NCBI RefSeq assembly: GCF_004365875.1 | Contig: NZ_SODF01000002.1 | Location: forward strand, 1,054,001 to 1,118,000 | Length of the DNA: 64,000 nt | Direction of reading: 5' to 3' | Origin: Kribbella kalugense | Lineage (GTDB): Bacteria > Actinomycetota > Actinomycetes > Propionibacteriales > Kribbellaceae | Shown here: piece by piece, positions 39,021-47,796 of the stretch | Numbering within the stretch: position 1 is the stretch's first letter | Layout of the letters: every line of letters begins with the position of its first letter | The notes under the pieces: model-generated | Seen by the model: only the letters and a program-made list of their open reading frames with translations | The model's database searches: none | Told to the model about the DNA's origin: nothing | Translations under genes and position numbers: made by a program

Positions 39021-41178
39021 TCGTCATCACCCGCCCGTAGTTCGCGCCGTACACGACGCCCGGGCCCTTCTTGCTGCTCCCGTCACCACGGCGGCGCATC
39101 GTCATCGGCAGCTCGACCACGCGGGCCCCGAGAGCGAGTGCCCCGAGCAACAGCTCCGACGACTGGTACTGCGGTTCGCGCAACGTCACCGCGGTCGCCA
39201 ACTCGGCCCGCATCGCCCGGAACCCGAACGACGTGTCGGTCAGCTTCCGCCGGGTCAGGATCGACGCCAGTACTGCGAAAACGCGCACGCCGACCCAGCG
39301 CAGCCGACTGTCCGCGTCCTCGGCCCCGAGCCGCCGCGACCCGGTGACGAAGTCGGCCTGGTCGAGCAGGATCGGCTCCAGCAGTACTTCGAGCTCGCTG
39401 TTGTCGTACTGCCCGTCCGCGTCGGTCGTGACGACGTACTGCGCTCCGCCCTCGGCCGCGAGGTTGTAGCCGAGCCGGAGCGCCGCACCCTGACCGCGGT
39501 TGCTCGGGGCAACACACACGTAGGCCCCGTGCTCGCGGGCAATCTCGGCGGTGTCGTCGGTGGAGCCGTCCACCACCACGAGTACGTCGACAGGCAGGCC
39601 GGCGCAGGTCCGCGGCATGTTGGTGAGCACCGGACCGATCCCGCCGGCCTCGTTGTACGCGGCAATGACCACGGCGACGGGTGCGAAGTCCGGCGTACCG
39701 AAGTCCTTTACTGCAAGGGAATCCACGGCGTCCGGGTAGTCCGCCATTGGCGGGCGGGCCTGGTCCTTGCCGAGGATTGCACGCAGTCCAATCGCACCTG
39801 CGAGTGGGAAAAACACCAGTCCGGGCAGCTGATAGCGCCAGGAGAACTCAAACGCTGCTGACCCGAGCAAGAGGATCAGACCAGCCGCAACCGGCAGCAG
39901 CGCGGCCGAGCGGAGACCTGACTTCTTTGCTCGCCCCAGCCCGGCTACTGCGGCCAGTGCGATCAGGGCGTACAGACCGAGCAGCGTCCCGGACGTGTAG
40001 CCGCCGTGGAGTTGGTAGCCGCGCAGAATGACCGCAGGTACGTGTGAGACGTGTGGCGCCGACCCACCCCACTTCTCTGCTGCCTTGGCGGTGTTGGGGT
40101 CGTTGAGGTTCGGATAGGTGAGCTGGAACTGCCAGCGGTCCAGTGGTACGTCGTCGGGTGAGCTGGTCCGGGTCGGCGCGAAACCCTTCCCGAAGTCCTT
40201 CAGCGCGGCCCAGGTCACGTCGAGCGGCTGGTGCGTGATGACGAGGTGTGCGAACTCGGTGGCCAGTTGCCGCTTCGTCGTACCCGGTGGCAGCGGACCG
40301 GGCCAGTTCGGGTCGCCGTAGTGGTTGTGGGCGTACTTGTCCACGCCCAGGCGCTGGCCGAGCGGCTCCTTGGGACAGAACAGCTGGGTGCCCTCGTTGA
40401 GCGGCAGTTTGGCGCAATTGGCGACCGTGGCGGTCCGGCCGTACAGGATCTGGTTCTCGGCGCCGGTGAAACCCCACCGACCGGTCTCGCCGTGGTAGTA
40501 CCCGACGTACGCCGCGAAGACGAGACCGAATCCGGCTACAGCGGCCGCAGTACGCCGTACGACGTCCATCCGGCGCTTGCGCCAGCCGTTGCCGACGACG
40601 ATCAGGTAAAGGACCACGGCGATGAGCAGCACCATGCCGATCGCGCGGACCGAGAACGCGGCGCCGATGAGTACGCCGACGACCGCTGCACGCTTCCAGC
40701 CCGGCACCCGGCCGAGGAGCAGCCAGAGGATCGCTACCAGGATCACATCGAACGTGGTCTCGGCCATGATGTTCTGCTCGATCTGCACCTGGTAGGCGTC
40801 GAGCAGGATGGGTGCGGCGGCCACGGCGGCCAGCCAGCGGTAGACGGTGAGCTTGCGGGCCAGCGCGTAGATCGCGACGCCCAGGAGCAGCCCGACGAGG
40901 TGCTGCACGATCACGACGAAGGTCAGCCCGCCGATCGACACCAGCGGGCCGAGCACGAAGTCGTAGCCGATCGGGTTCAGCTGGTCAGGGCTCAGCTTCC
41001 CCATGTTGGTCAGGTACTGCACCGAGTCCGTGTAAACGATCGCCGGCCGATAAGCGATGACCGCTAGCACCCGCAGTACAACACCAACAACCAGAAAGAC
41101 GGCGAGCAGCCAGTGCTTCCGAATAACCAATCCCCCGCTCCCGAGCGAAGCGAGGGAGCGGGTTCTTTTTTCTTTCAC
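38917..41178 (-). CDS. Dual-domain glycosyltransferase: polytopic membrane (GT-C-like) plus GT2 domain
   Basis: About 753 residues. Residues 1-470 are a polytopic membrane part with about ten helices and an acidic extracytoplasmic segment near the first helix (YTDSVQYL), resembling mannosyl/arabinosyl GT-C enzymes. Residues 490-720 are a GT2 domain of DPM1/polyprenyl-phosphate type (VVIAAYNEAGG, DVLVVVDGSTDDT, TTDADGQYD). The fusion could charge a polyprenol and use it on the outside. GTG 41178 overlaps the epimerase stop (GTGA). A TTG at 41130, after a strong hairpin, is an alternative start. Confidence 0.85.
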   Translation of the reverse strand: MKEKRTRSLASLGSGGLVIRKHWLLAVFLVVGVVLRVLAVIAYRPAIVYTDSVQYLTNMGKLSPDQLNPIGYDFVLGPLVSIGGLTFVVIVQHLVGLLLGVAIYALARKLTVYRWLAAVAAAPILLDAYQVQIEQNIMAETTFDVILVAILWLLLGRVPGWKRAAVVGVLIGAAFSVRAIGMVLLIAVVLYLIVVGNGWRKRRMDVVRRTAAAVAGFGLVFAAYVGYYHGETGRWGFTGAENQILYGRTATVANCAKLPLNEGTQLFCPKEPLGQRLGVDKYAHNHYGDPNWPGPLPPGTTKRQLATEFAHLVITHQPLDVTWAALKDFGKGFAPTRTSSPDDVPLDRWQFQLTYPNLNDPNTAKAAEKWGGSAPHVSHVPAVILRGYQLHGGYTSGTLLGLYALIALAAVAGLGRAKKSGLRSAALLPVAAGLILLLGSAAFEFSWRYQLPGLVFFPLAGAIGLRAILGKDQARPPMADYPDAVDSLAVKDFGTPDFAPVAVVIAAYNEAGGIGPVLTNMPRTCAGLPVDVLVVVDGSTDDTAEIAREHGAYVCVAPSNRGQGAALRLGYNLAAEGGAQYVVTTDADGQYDNSELEVLLEPILLDQADFVTGSRRLGAEDADSRLRWVGVRVFAVLASILTRRKLTDTSFGFRAMRAELATAVTLREPQYQSSELLLGALALGARVVELPMTMRRRGDGSSKKGPGVVYGANYGRVMTTTWLREYVLRRGRFRQGRTPAWRTPAGRTARTSR
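41134..41176 (+). other. Hairpin with adjacent T-tract at the epimerase-glycosyltransferase junction
   Basis: Perfect 9-bp stem CCCGCTCCC / GGGAGCGGG (41134-41142, 41154-41162) with loop GAGCGAAGCGA, then TTCTTTTTTCTTTC (41163-41176) on the plus strand. On the plus strand this reads as an intrinsic terminator. On the minus (mRNA) strand the 3' arm contains GGGAG 7 nt before TTG 41130, so the hairpin could mask a ribosome site. Confidence 0.6.
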
Positions 41179-42080
41179 TGGCTTTTGAAGTATTCCCACG
41201 TCCGCGCCAGACCCTCTTCGAGCGTGACCGTCGGCTTGTAGCCGAGGTCGTTTGCGATATCCACGACTACTGCGGGCATCTCGCCTGCCGGCGCCTCGAT
41301 GTGCTCCGCCGGCACCGGACGCCCGGTGACCTCGCGGACGATCTCGATCATCTCCAGCACCGACACCGACCGCCCCGATCCGATGATCGCGCGTCCGTCG
41401 TACTTGCTGTCGAGCGCGAGCAGGATGCCGCTCACCACGTCGTCGATGAAGACCAGATCGCGCCGCTGCTCACCGTCGCCGTACACCTTGATACCGGTGC
41501 CGCTCAGCGCCGCCCGCATCATCCGCGGCACGAAGCTGTCCTTGTGCGACATGCCCGGCCCGTAGACGTTGGTGAATCGCAGTGCGGTAGTCGTCATCCC
41601 ATAACTGCCGGAGTACGCCGACAGCAACATCTCGCCCGCAGCCTTCGTCGCGCCGTACGGCGTCAGCGGCCGGAGCGGGAGGTCCGCGGTGATGGTCGAC
41701 GTACCGACGTCACCGACCACGGCGTTGGTCGACGCGAGCACGAACCGGTCCACGCCGCTGCCGCGCGACAGCTCCAGCAGCACCTGGGTGATCGTCACGT
41801 TCTGCGCGAAGGTCTGCATCGGTGCATCCACTGACCGCAACACCGACGTCAAAGCAGCCAGGTGCACCACTGCGGTTGGCCGCGTCTCGAACGCTGCGAC
41901 ACAAGTCTCCTGCTCGGCCAGATCGCCGGTCACCACGTGCACACCGTCGTCCCACGACGCGTCCGGCGGCTCCCGGTCCACAGCCGTCACCGGCACGCCC
42001 CGCTCCCGCAGAGCAGCCACCACAGCCCGCCCGATAAACCCGGCCGCCCCGGTGACCAGCACACGTTCGTCCATGGCCAT
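41175..42080 (-). CDS. NAD-dependent sugar-nucleotide epimerase/dehydratase
   Basis: The 301-residue extended SDR has TGAAGFIG (10-17), catalytic YGATK, and the family stretches RFTNVYGPG and RDLVFIDDVV. It resembles UDP-glucose 4-epimerases and dTDP-sugar enzymes; exact product is unknown. ATG 42080 follows GGAGG. It is translationally coupled (GTGA) to the dual-domain glycosyltransferase, so it probably makes that enzyme's donor sugar. Confidence 0.9.
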   Translation of the reverse strand: MAMDERVLVTGAAGFIGRAVVAALRERGVPVTAVDREPPDASWDDGVHVVTGDLAEQETCVAAFETRPTAVVHLAALTSVLRSVDAPMQTFAQNVTITQVLLELSRGSGVDRFVLASTNAVVGDVGTSTITADLPLRPLTPYGATKAAGEMLLSAYSGSYGMTTTALRFTNVYGPGMSHKDSFVPRMMRAALSGTGIKVYGDGEQRRDLVFIDDVVSGILLALDSKYDGRAIIGSGRSVSVLEMIEIVREVTGRPVPAEHIEAPAGEMPAVVVDIANDLGYKPTVTLEEGLARTWEYFKSQ

Positions 42081-42266
42081 CAACCTACCTCCGGGGTGTC
42101 GATCCACCACCATGCGTCGACAGTGCGCTACGAACTATTGACCGGGGGTTACGAAGCTGGGCAGGATCACCCCGGGCGCGGGCTGACAACCTTGTCATCG
42201 GGGCCGCGTACTCATACCGGTGGGCGGGGGGTCCCGTGCTGCCGGCCGGATGTGCAAGGAGCGTGG

Positions 42267-45200
42267 ATGGATCTCCGCCGCCCACTGGGGCTCGTCGCGT
42301 CGCTCGGGTTAGTTGTGACAATGTCAGCTGCCATGACGCCAGCACGTGCTGTCTCAACCACGTCCGAGGATCAGCCGGTCGTTTCGGGGTCCTCGTTCTT
42401 CACCTCCTTCGAGCCGGGCCAGCCACAGCCGGGCTACACCGATGCCGTCGAGACCGGCCCGGACGGGAAACCGCGCACCGACGGGGTGCGCGGCCCGACG
42501 CCGACCGGGATCGGCGGCAGTGAGATGGACAAGGTCACCAAGGTGACCGCGAGCGGCGAGAACACCGGTGGCGGCGAGATCGCCACCAACGCCGCCGACG
42601 GGGACAAGTTCACCAAGTGGCTGGTGTTCGAGCCGACCGGCTGGCTGGGTTACGAGACCTCGGCCCCGGTGGTGATCCGCAAGTACGCGCTGACCTCGGC
42701 CAACGACGCCGACGGTCGCGACCCGCAGAACTGGACCGTCTCCGGTTCGAACGACGGGACCACCTGGACCACGCTGGACACCCAGACCGGGCAGAGCTTC
42801 GAGAACCGGTTCCAGACCAAGGAGTACAGCTTCTCCAACGAGACGGCGTACAAGTTCTTCAAGCTGGACGTCACGCTGAACCACGGCGAGGACATCGTCC
42901 AGCTCGCCGACTGGTACCTCTCGAACGGCGCTCCGCTGCCGCCACCCGGTCCGGTCGCCGAGTCGCAGCTGGACTCCGGCCCAACCAGTGCCTACAACGC
43001 TCGCGCCCGGGTCGGCTTCACCGGCGTCAAGTCGTTCCGGTACGCCGGCCACCAGGACGCCACCGGCCGTGGCTACACCTGGAACAAGATCTCCGACGTC
43101 GACCTGACCGTCGGCAAGGACACCCGCCTGTCGTACAAGCTCTTCCCGGAGCACGTCGAGGGCGACCTGAGCTATCCGAGCACGTACGCCGCTCTGGACC
43201 TGGCGTTCTCCGACGGCACCTACCTCAGCGACCTGAAGGCCAAGGACAGCCACGGCTTCACGCTGAGCCCACGCGGTCAGGGCGACTCCAAGGCGCTGTC
43301 GACCAACCAGTGGAACAACGTCGAGGCCGACCTCGGCAAGGTTGCCGCCGGCAAGACGATCAAGCGGATCCTGATCGGGTACGACAAGCCGACCGGGCCG
43401 GCCGACTTCCGCGGCTGGGTCGACGACATCCGGATCGCCGCCGCGATCAACCCCGATCGGGCGGCCCAGAAGACCGCGGCCAAGCACCCGTCGGACCTCG
43501 CGCTGACCACCCGCGGTACCAACGCGACCGGCGGTTTCTCCCGGGGCAACAACTTCCCGGCAACCGCCGTACCGCACGGCTTCAACTTCTGGACGCCGGT
43601 GACGAACGCCGGCTCCACGTCCTGGCTGTACGACTATGCCAAGGGCAACAACGAGGACAACAAGCCGACCATGCAGGCGTTGTCGATCAGCCACGAGCCC
43701 AGCCCGTGGATGGGTGACCGGCAGACCTTCCAGGTGATGCCGTCCACCGCGGACACGCCCACGGCGGACCGGACGGCCCGCGCCTGGTCGTTCAGCCACG
43801 ACAACGAGGTCGCCCGGCCGTACTACTACGGCGTCACATTCGACAACGGCAACGCGGCCGAGATCGCGCCGACCGACCACGCGGCGATGCTGCGGTTCAG
43901 CTTCCCGGCCGGCAAGGCGTCGCTGATCTTCGACAACGTCAGCAACCTCGGCGGGCTGACCCTCGACCCGGCGACCGGCGTGGTCACGGGGTACACCGAC
44001 ATCAAGAGCGGCCTGTCCACCGGCGCCGGCCGGCTGTTCGTGTACGGCGTCGTGGACCAGAAGGTGCTTGCCTCGGGCAAGCTGTCCGACGGCGGCGGTG
44101 CGAACGTCGGCGGCTACTTCAAGTTCGACGCCAAGACCACCCAGGTGCAACTGCGGATCGCGACCTCGCTGATCGGCACCGCGCAGGCCAAGAAGAACCT
44201 CGAACTCGAGCTGCCCGCGGGATCGAAGTTCAGCAAGGTCAAGGACGCCGCCCAGGCACTGTGGGACAAGAAGCTGACCACGATCGAGGTCGAGGGGGCG
44301 ACCGCCGACCAGCTGACCACGATGTACTCGAACATGTACCGGCTGTTCCTCTACCCGAACAACGGCTCCGAGAACACCGGCACGGCGACCAAGCCGGTAA
44401 TCACCTACGCCTCACCGACCTCACCGCCGGTGGGCGCGGACACCCCGACCACGACCGGTTCGAAGATCGTGTCCGGTCAGACCTACGTGAACAACGGCTT
44501 CTGGGACACGTATCGCACCGTCTGGCCGGCGTACTCGCTGTTCTCCCAGGACGACGCGGCCTCGCTGGTGAACGGGTTCGTGCAGCAGTACAAGGACGGC
44601 GGCTGGATCTCCCGCTGGTCGTCCCCCGGCTACGCGAACCTGATGGTCGGCACATCCTCCGACGTCGCCTTCGCGGACGCGTACCTCAAGGGGATCAAGG
44701 GGATCGACGTACAGGCCATGTACGACGCGGCCGTCAAGAACGCGTCCGTCGTACCGCCGTCGCAGAACGTCGGCCGCAAGGGGATGGACCTGTCCACCTT
44801 CCACGGCTACACAGCCAACACCACCGGTGAGGGCTTCAGCTGGTCGATGGACGGCTACATCAACGACTTCGGCATCGCGAACCTGTCGAAGGCGCTGTAC
44901 GACAAGGCGAAGAAGAACGACCCGCGCAAACAGGAGTACCTGGACAACTACAAGTACTTCCTGAACCGGGCCCGCAACTACGTCACGCTGTTCGACCCAG
45001 CCGTCGGCTTCTTCCAGGGCAAGGGACCGGACGGCGTCTGGGGTCACTCGACCAGCACCTTCGACCCACAGGACTGGGGCGACGACTACACCGAGACGAA
45101 CGCGTGGAACATGGCGTTCTCGACACCGCAGGACGGGGCCGGCCTGGCCGCGATCTACGGCGGACGGGACGGGCTGGCGAAGAAGCTCGACGAGTTCTTC

Positions 45201-46283
45201 AGCATCCCCGAGGACGCGCTGCACACCGGCGGGTACGGCGGCACGATCCACGAGATGCTCGAGGCCCGCGACGTACGGATGGGTCAGTACGGGCACAGCA
45301 ACCAGCCGTCGCACCACATCACCTACATGTACGACGTGGCGGGTCAGCCGTGGAAGACGCAGGAGAAGGTGCGCGAGGTGCTGTCCCGGTTGTACCTGGG
45401 CTCGGAGATCGGGCAGGGGTATCCGGGTGACGAGGACAACGGCGAGATGTCGTCGTGGTACCTGTTCAGCATGCTCGGGTTCTACCCGTTGCAGGTCGGC
45501 TCGCCGACGTACGCGATCGGTTCGCCGCTGTTCACCAAGGCGACGGTCCGGTTGGCCGGCGGCAAGAAGCTGGTGATCAGCGCTCCTCACAACTCGTCGA
45601 AGAATATCTACGTCAAGAGCGTTCGCGTGAACGGGAAGGCGTGGACGTCGACTTCGTTGCCGCACGACCTGATCGCCAATGGCGGCAAGATCGAGTTCGA
45701 GATGACCGACCAGCCGACCAAGTGGGGCACCGGCCGGAACGACGCCCCGCCGTCGATCACGAAGCCGGGCGAAGACCCGACCACCTGGCGGGACTCGACC
45801 TCCGACACCGGTGCGGTGATCGGAGCGGGTGGCGCTGATGTCTCCGCGTTGATCGACAACGACTCGAAGACGCAGGTCACGCTGACCGGCGCCCAGCCCA
45901 CCGTCACGGTCGCCCTGCCACAGGGCCGTCCGGTCGGCATGTACACGCTGACCAGCGGCACGACCGGTACGGCGCCGTCCGCGTGGACGCTCGAAGGTTC
46001 GAACGACGGTACGACGTGGTCCACGGTGGATCGCCGCAGCGGCGAGACGTTCGCGTGGGCGTCGTACACCAGGTCCTTCAGCATCGCGTCGCCGAAGGCC
46101 TACACACAGTACCGCCTGGTGCTGACCCCGGCGGCGGGCGCTGACGGCGTCACGCTCGCCGAGATCGAGCTCCTCGGCACCCTGAAGGGCGTCGAGCCCG
46201 GAACGCATCCGAGCGACCAGCGGGTCGCGGAGACAAAGCCGAGCCCGACCCCGTCGCAGCCCATCGACCGCAACTGGGGCTGA
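42267..46283 (+). CDS. Secreted GH92 alpha-mannosidase with F5/8-type domains
   Basis: The 1338-residue protein starts with a signal peptide (about 1-32). It has an N-terminal discoidin/CBM32-like module (about 85-215), a lectin-like spacer, the GH92 catalytic region (about 420-1150) and a C-terminal F5/8 module (about 1190-1310). GH92 marks are NNGFWDTYRTVWPAY (about 740), the TETNAWNM segment (about 941) and GDEDNGEMSSWY (about 1053). GH92 enzymes are Ca2+-dependent exo-alpha-mannosidases acting on N-glycans or mannans. AAGGAG precedes ATG 42267. Upstream a TGACAA-CC-TTGTCA palindrome (42184-42197) may be an operator. Confidence 0.95.
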   Translation: MDLRRPLGLVASLGLVVTMSAAMTPARAVSTTSEDQPVVSGSSFFTSFEPGQPQPGYTDAVETGPDGKPRTDGVRGPTPTGIGGSEMDKVTKVTASGENTGGGEIATNAADGDKFTKWLVFEPTGWLGYETSAPVVIRKYALTSANDADGRDPQNWTVSGSNDGTTWTTLDTQTGQSFENRFQTKEYSFSNETAYKFFKLDVTLNHGEDIVQLADWYLSNGAPLPPPGPVAESQLDSGPTSAYNARARVGFTGVKSFRYAGHQDATGRGYTWNKISDVDLTVGKDTRLSYKLFPEHVEGDLSYPSTYAALDLAFSDGTYLSDLKAKDSHGFTLSPRGQGDSKALSTNQWNNVEADLGKVAAGKTIKRILIGYDKPTGPADFRGWVDDIRIAAAINPDRAAQKTAAKHPSDLALTTRGTNATGGFSRGNNFPATAVPHGFNFWTPVTNAGSTSWLYDYAKGNNEDNKPTMQALSISHEPSPWMGDRQTFQVMPSTADTPTADRTARAWSFSHDNEVARPYYYGVTFDNGNAAEIAPTDHAAMLRFSFPAGKASLIFDNVSNLGGLTLDPATGVVTGYTDIKSGLSTGAGRLFVYGVVDQKVLASGKLSDGGGANVGGYFKFDAKTTQVQLRIATSLIGTAQAKKNLELELPAGSKFSKVKDAAQALWDKKLTTIEVEGATADQLTTMYSNMYRLFLYPNNGSENTGTATKPVITYASPTSPPVGADTPTTTGSKIVSGQTYVNNGFWDTYRTVWPAYSLFSQDDAASLVNGFVQQYKDGGWISRWSSPGYANLMVGTSSDVAFADAYLKGIKGIDVQAMYDAAVKNASVVPPSQNVGRKGMDLSTFHGYTANTTGEGFSWSMDGYINDFGIANLSKALYDKAKKNDPRKQEYLDNYKYFLNRARNYVTLFDPAVGFFQGKGPDGVWGHSTSTFDPQDWGDDYTETNAWNMAFSTPQDGAGLAAIYGGRDGLAKKLDEFFSIPEDALHTGGYGGTIHEMLEARDVRMGQYGHSNQPSHHITYMYDVAGQPWKTQEKVREVLSRLYLGSEIGQGYPGDEDNGEMSSWYLFSMLGFYPLQVGSPTYAIGSPLFTKATVRLAGGKKLVISAPHNSSKNIYVKSVRVNGKAWTSTSLPHDLIANGGKIEFEMTDQPTKWGTGRNDAPPSITKPGEDPTTWRDSTSDTGAVIGAGGADVSALIDNDSKTQVTLTGAQPTVTVALPQGRPVGMYTLTSGTTGTAPSAWTLEGSNDGTTWSTVDRRSGETFAWASYTRSFSIASPKAYTQYRLVLTPAAGADGVTLAEIELLGTLKGVEPGTHPSDQRVAETKPSPTPSQPIDRNWG

Positions 46284-46292
46284 TCATGACGC

Positions 46293-46320
46293 GAGGGCGG
46301 CGGCCGGTGCCGTCGCCCTC
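46293..46320 (+). terminator. Terminator of the GH92 gene
   Basis: 12-bp stem GAGGGCGGCGGC / GCCGTCGCCCTC with CGGT loop and one G-U pair, 9 bp after the stop codon. Confidence 0.75.
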
Positions 46321-46392
46321 GGTGCCGGAATTACCCGGCGGAGCCTGCCCCTGAGAGGTTCCGCCGGAGATTCGGGTGTGAAGAGTTGATGA

Positions 46393-46424
46393 GGGGTGGC
46401 GGTCCCCGCCCGGACTGCCACCCC
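46393..46424. terminator. Long hairpin between convergent GH92 and mannosyltransferase genes
   Basis: A 13-bp stem (GGGGTGGCGGTCC / GGACTGCCACCCC, one G-U pair) around CCGCCC, extended outward by GATGA/TCATC with one bulge. It probably terminates the minus-strand mannosyltransferase transcript. Confidence 0.7.
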
Positions 46425-46502
46425 TTCATCCCTAACGACGCTCGAACCCATCCGAGGGTTGCCTCGACCCGAAACTGTCCACATGCCGGACAATGGCCGG
46501 GT

Positions 46503-47717
46503 TCAGCCCGACCAGCGGCCGGTGAAGAAGCCGGCCGCCCAGATGGCAGCCAGGGGTATCGCGACGGCCAGATAGAGCCGTCCGACCCACGGTTTTCGCC
46601 GGGCCAGGACGGCCAGGCCGATCCACAGCGGCCACATCAGCAGGGTCGCTCGGGTGAGTGAGTAGATCCAGAACGACGTACAGAAGGCGCCGACGGTGGC
46701 GACGATCCAGGCGGCCTCGCCCCAAGACCGCCGCCAGAACAGCCAGACGAGCAGGACCAGGCAGACGAACAGCGCGACCAGTTCGGCGCGGAACATCCAG
46801 GTCCAGTCGCTGCGGTCGGCCGGGAAGTGGCCCTTGCTCGCGGCCTCGAAAGTGTGCTGGAGAGAGATCCACGGCCAGGTGAACTCGCGGGCCCAGCCCT
46901 TCTCCTGTGCTTGCTGCCAGGCGAACCAGGAGCCGTGGATCTGCTTCAGGTACGCCATGAAGGCGAGCACCGGCACGGCCGGCAACGCCAGCCAAGGCAG
47001 CGACAGCCAGTCACGCTTCTTCGAGGTGACGAACTCTACGAGCAGCGCGAAGATCAGGAAGATCCCGGACACCCGCACGGTCGAGGCGAGCGCGACGAAG
47101 ACGGCCGCCCGGGCCCAGCGCCCCTGCCGCGCCGCCAGCCAGGCCGGGAACGCGAACGCGCAGAACAGCGCCTCCGTGTAGCCGGCGGCCAGGAAGACTC
47201 CGACCGGAGCGCCGTACCAGATCATCGCGGCGTTCGGCCCGATGCCTTTCAGCTCCGGGAACTCGTACTGCGCTAGTCGTGCGAGGTAGATGCCCGCGAC
47301 GGCACTGGCGACCGCCGACACCACGATGCCCGCGGCAACGTAACCGATGCCGGTGTAGCTGACCAGCCGGACAAGCAACGGGAAGCCTGGGAAGAACGCG
47401 GCCAGCGGCGCACCGGATGGCTCACCGTGGTTGTACCCGAACTCGGCGACCGCCTTCAGGTGCCAGACGTCCCACTGCAGCCAGGCGTGCCAGACGTTCG
47501 GATAATCACTGCCTCGGTTGAACAACAACGGCGCGGAGACCGACAGCACAAACAGCGCCACCCGGGAGACCAGCCACCACCCGAGCACCTCGCGTCCCTG
47601 CGCCGTCGGCGACCATCGCTGCCACCAGACGCCGTCAGCCCGGGCCCGCCGAGCCCGCCCCGGCTTGCGGTCGCCGGCAGCCGTGCGCTCAAACACGCGC
47701 ACACCACCGCACACCAC
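46503..47717 (-). CDS. PIG-V-like mannosyltransferase (GT-C)
   Basis: The 404-residue polytopic protein has about nine helices and PIG-V-like motifs: WDVWHLKAVAEFGY, AFFPGFPLLVR and AAGYTEALFCAFAFPAWLAARQGR. Eukaryotic PIG-V adds mannose to GPI. Actinobacterial homologues are thought to build mannosylated envelope lipids or glycans. The start is uncertain: several in-frame GTG codons lie in the first 40 residues. It is convergent with the exported GH92 alpha-mannosidase, so synthesis and turnover of a mannan may sit side by side. Confidence 0.85.
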   Translation of the reverse strand: MVCGGVRVFERTAAGDRKPGRARRARADGVWWQRWSPTAQGREVLGWWLVSRVALFVLSVSAPLLFNRGSDYPNVWHAWLQWDVWHLKAVAEFGYNHGEPSGAPLAAFFPGFPLLVRLVSYTGIGYVAAGIVVSAVASAVAGIYLARLAQYEFPELKGIGPNAAMIWYGAPVGVFLAAGYTEALFCAFAFPAWLAARQGRWARAAVFVALASTVRVSGIFLIFALLVEFVTSKKRDWLSLPWLALPAVPVLAFMAYLKQIHGSWFAWQQAQEKGWAREFTWPWISLQHTFEAASKGHFPADRSDWTWMFRAELVALFVCLVLLVWLFWRRSWGEAAWIVATVGAFCTSFWIYSLTRATLLMWPLWIGLAVLARRKPWVGRLYLAVAIPLAAIWAAGFFTGRWSG

Positions 47718-47796
47718 AATCCGCCCGAGTCACGCCCCTATCGTCTCCCATCCGAGTACCAGCCGCCGGACCCTGGGGTGGAACCGGCGGCCGACG

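Noticed and set aside
41862..42266. N-terminal extension of the GH92 frame
   Set aside because: It is antisense to the epimerase gene, and the signal peptide begins exactly at ATG 42267 after AAGGAG.
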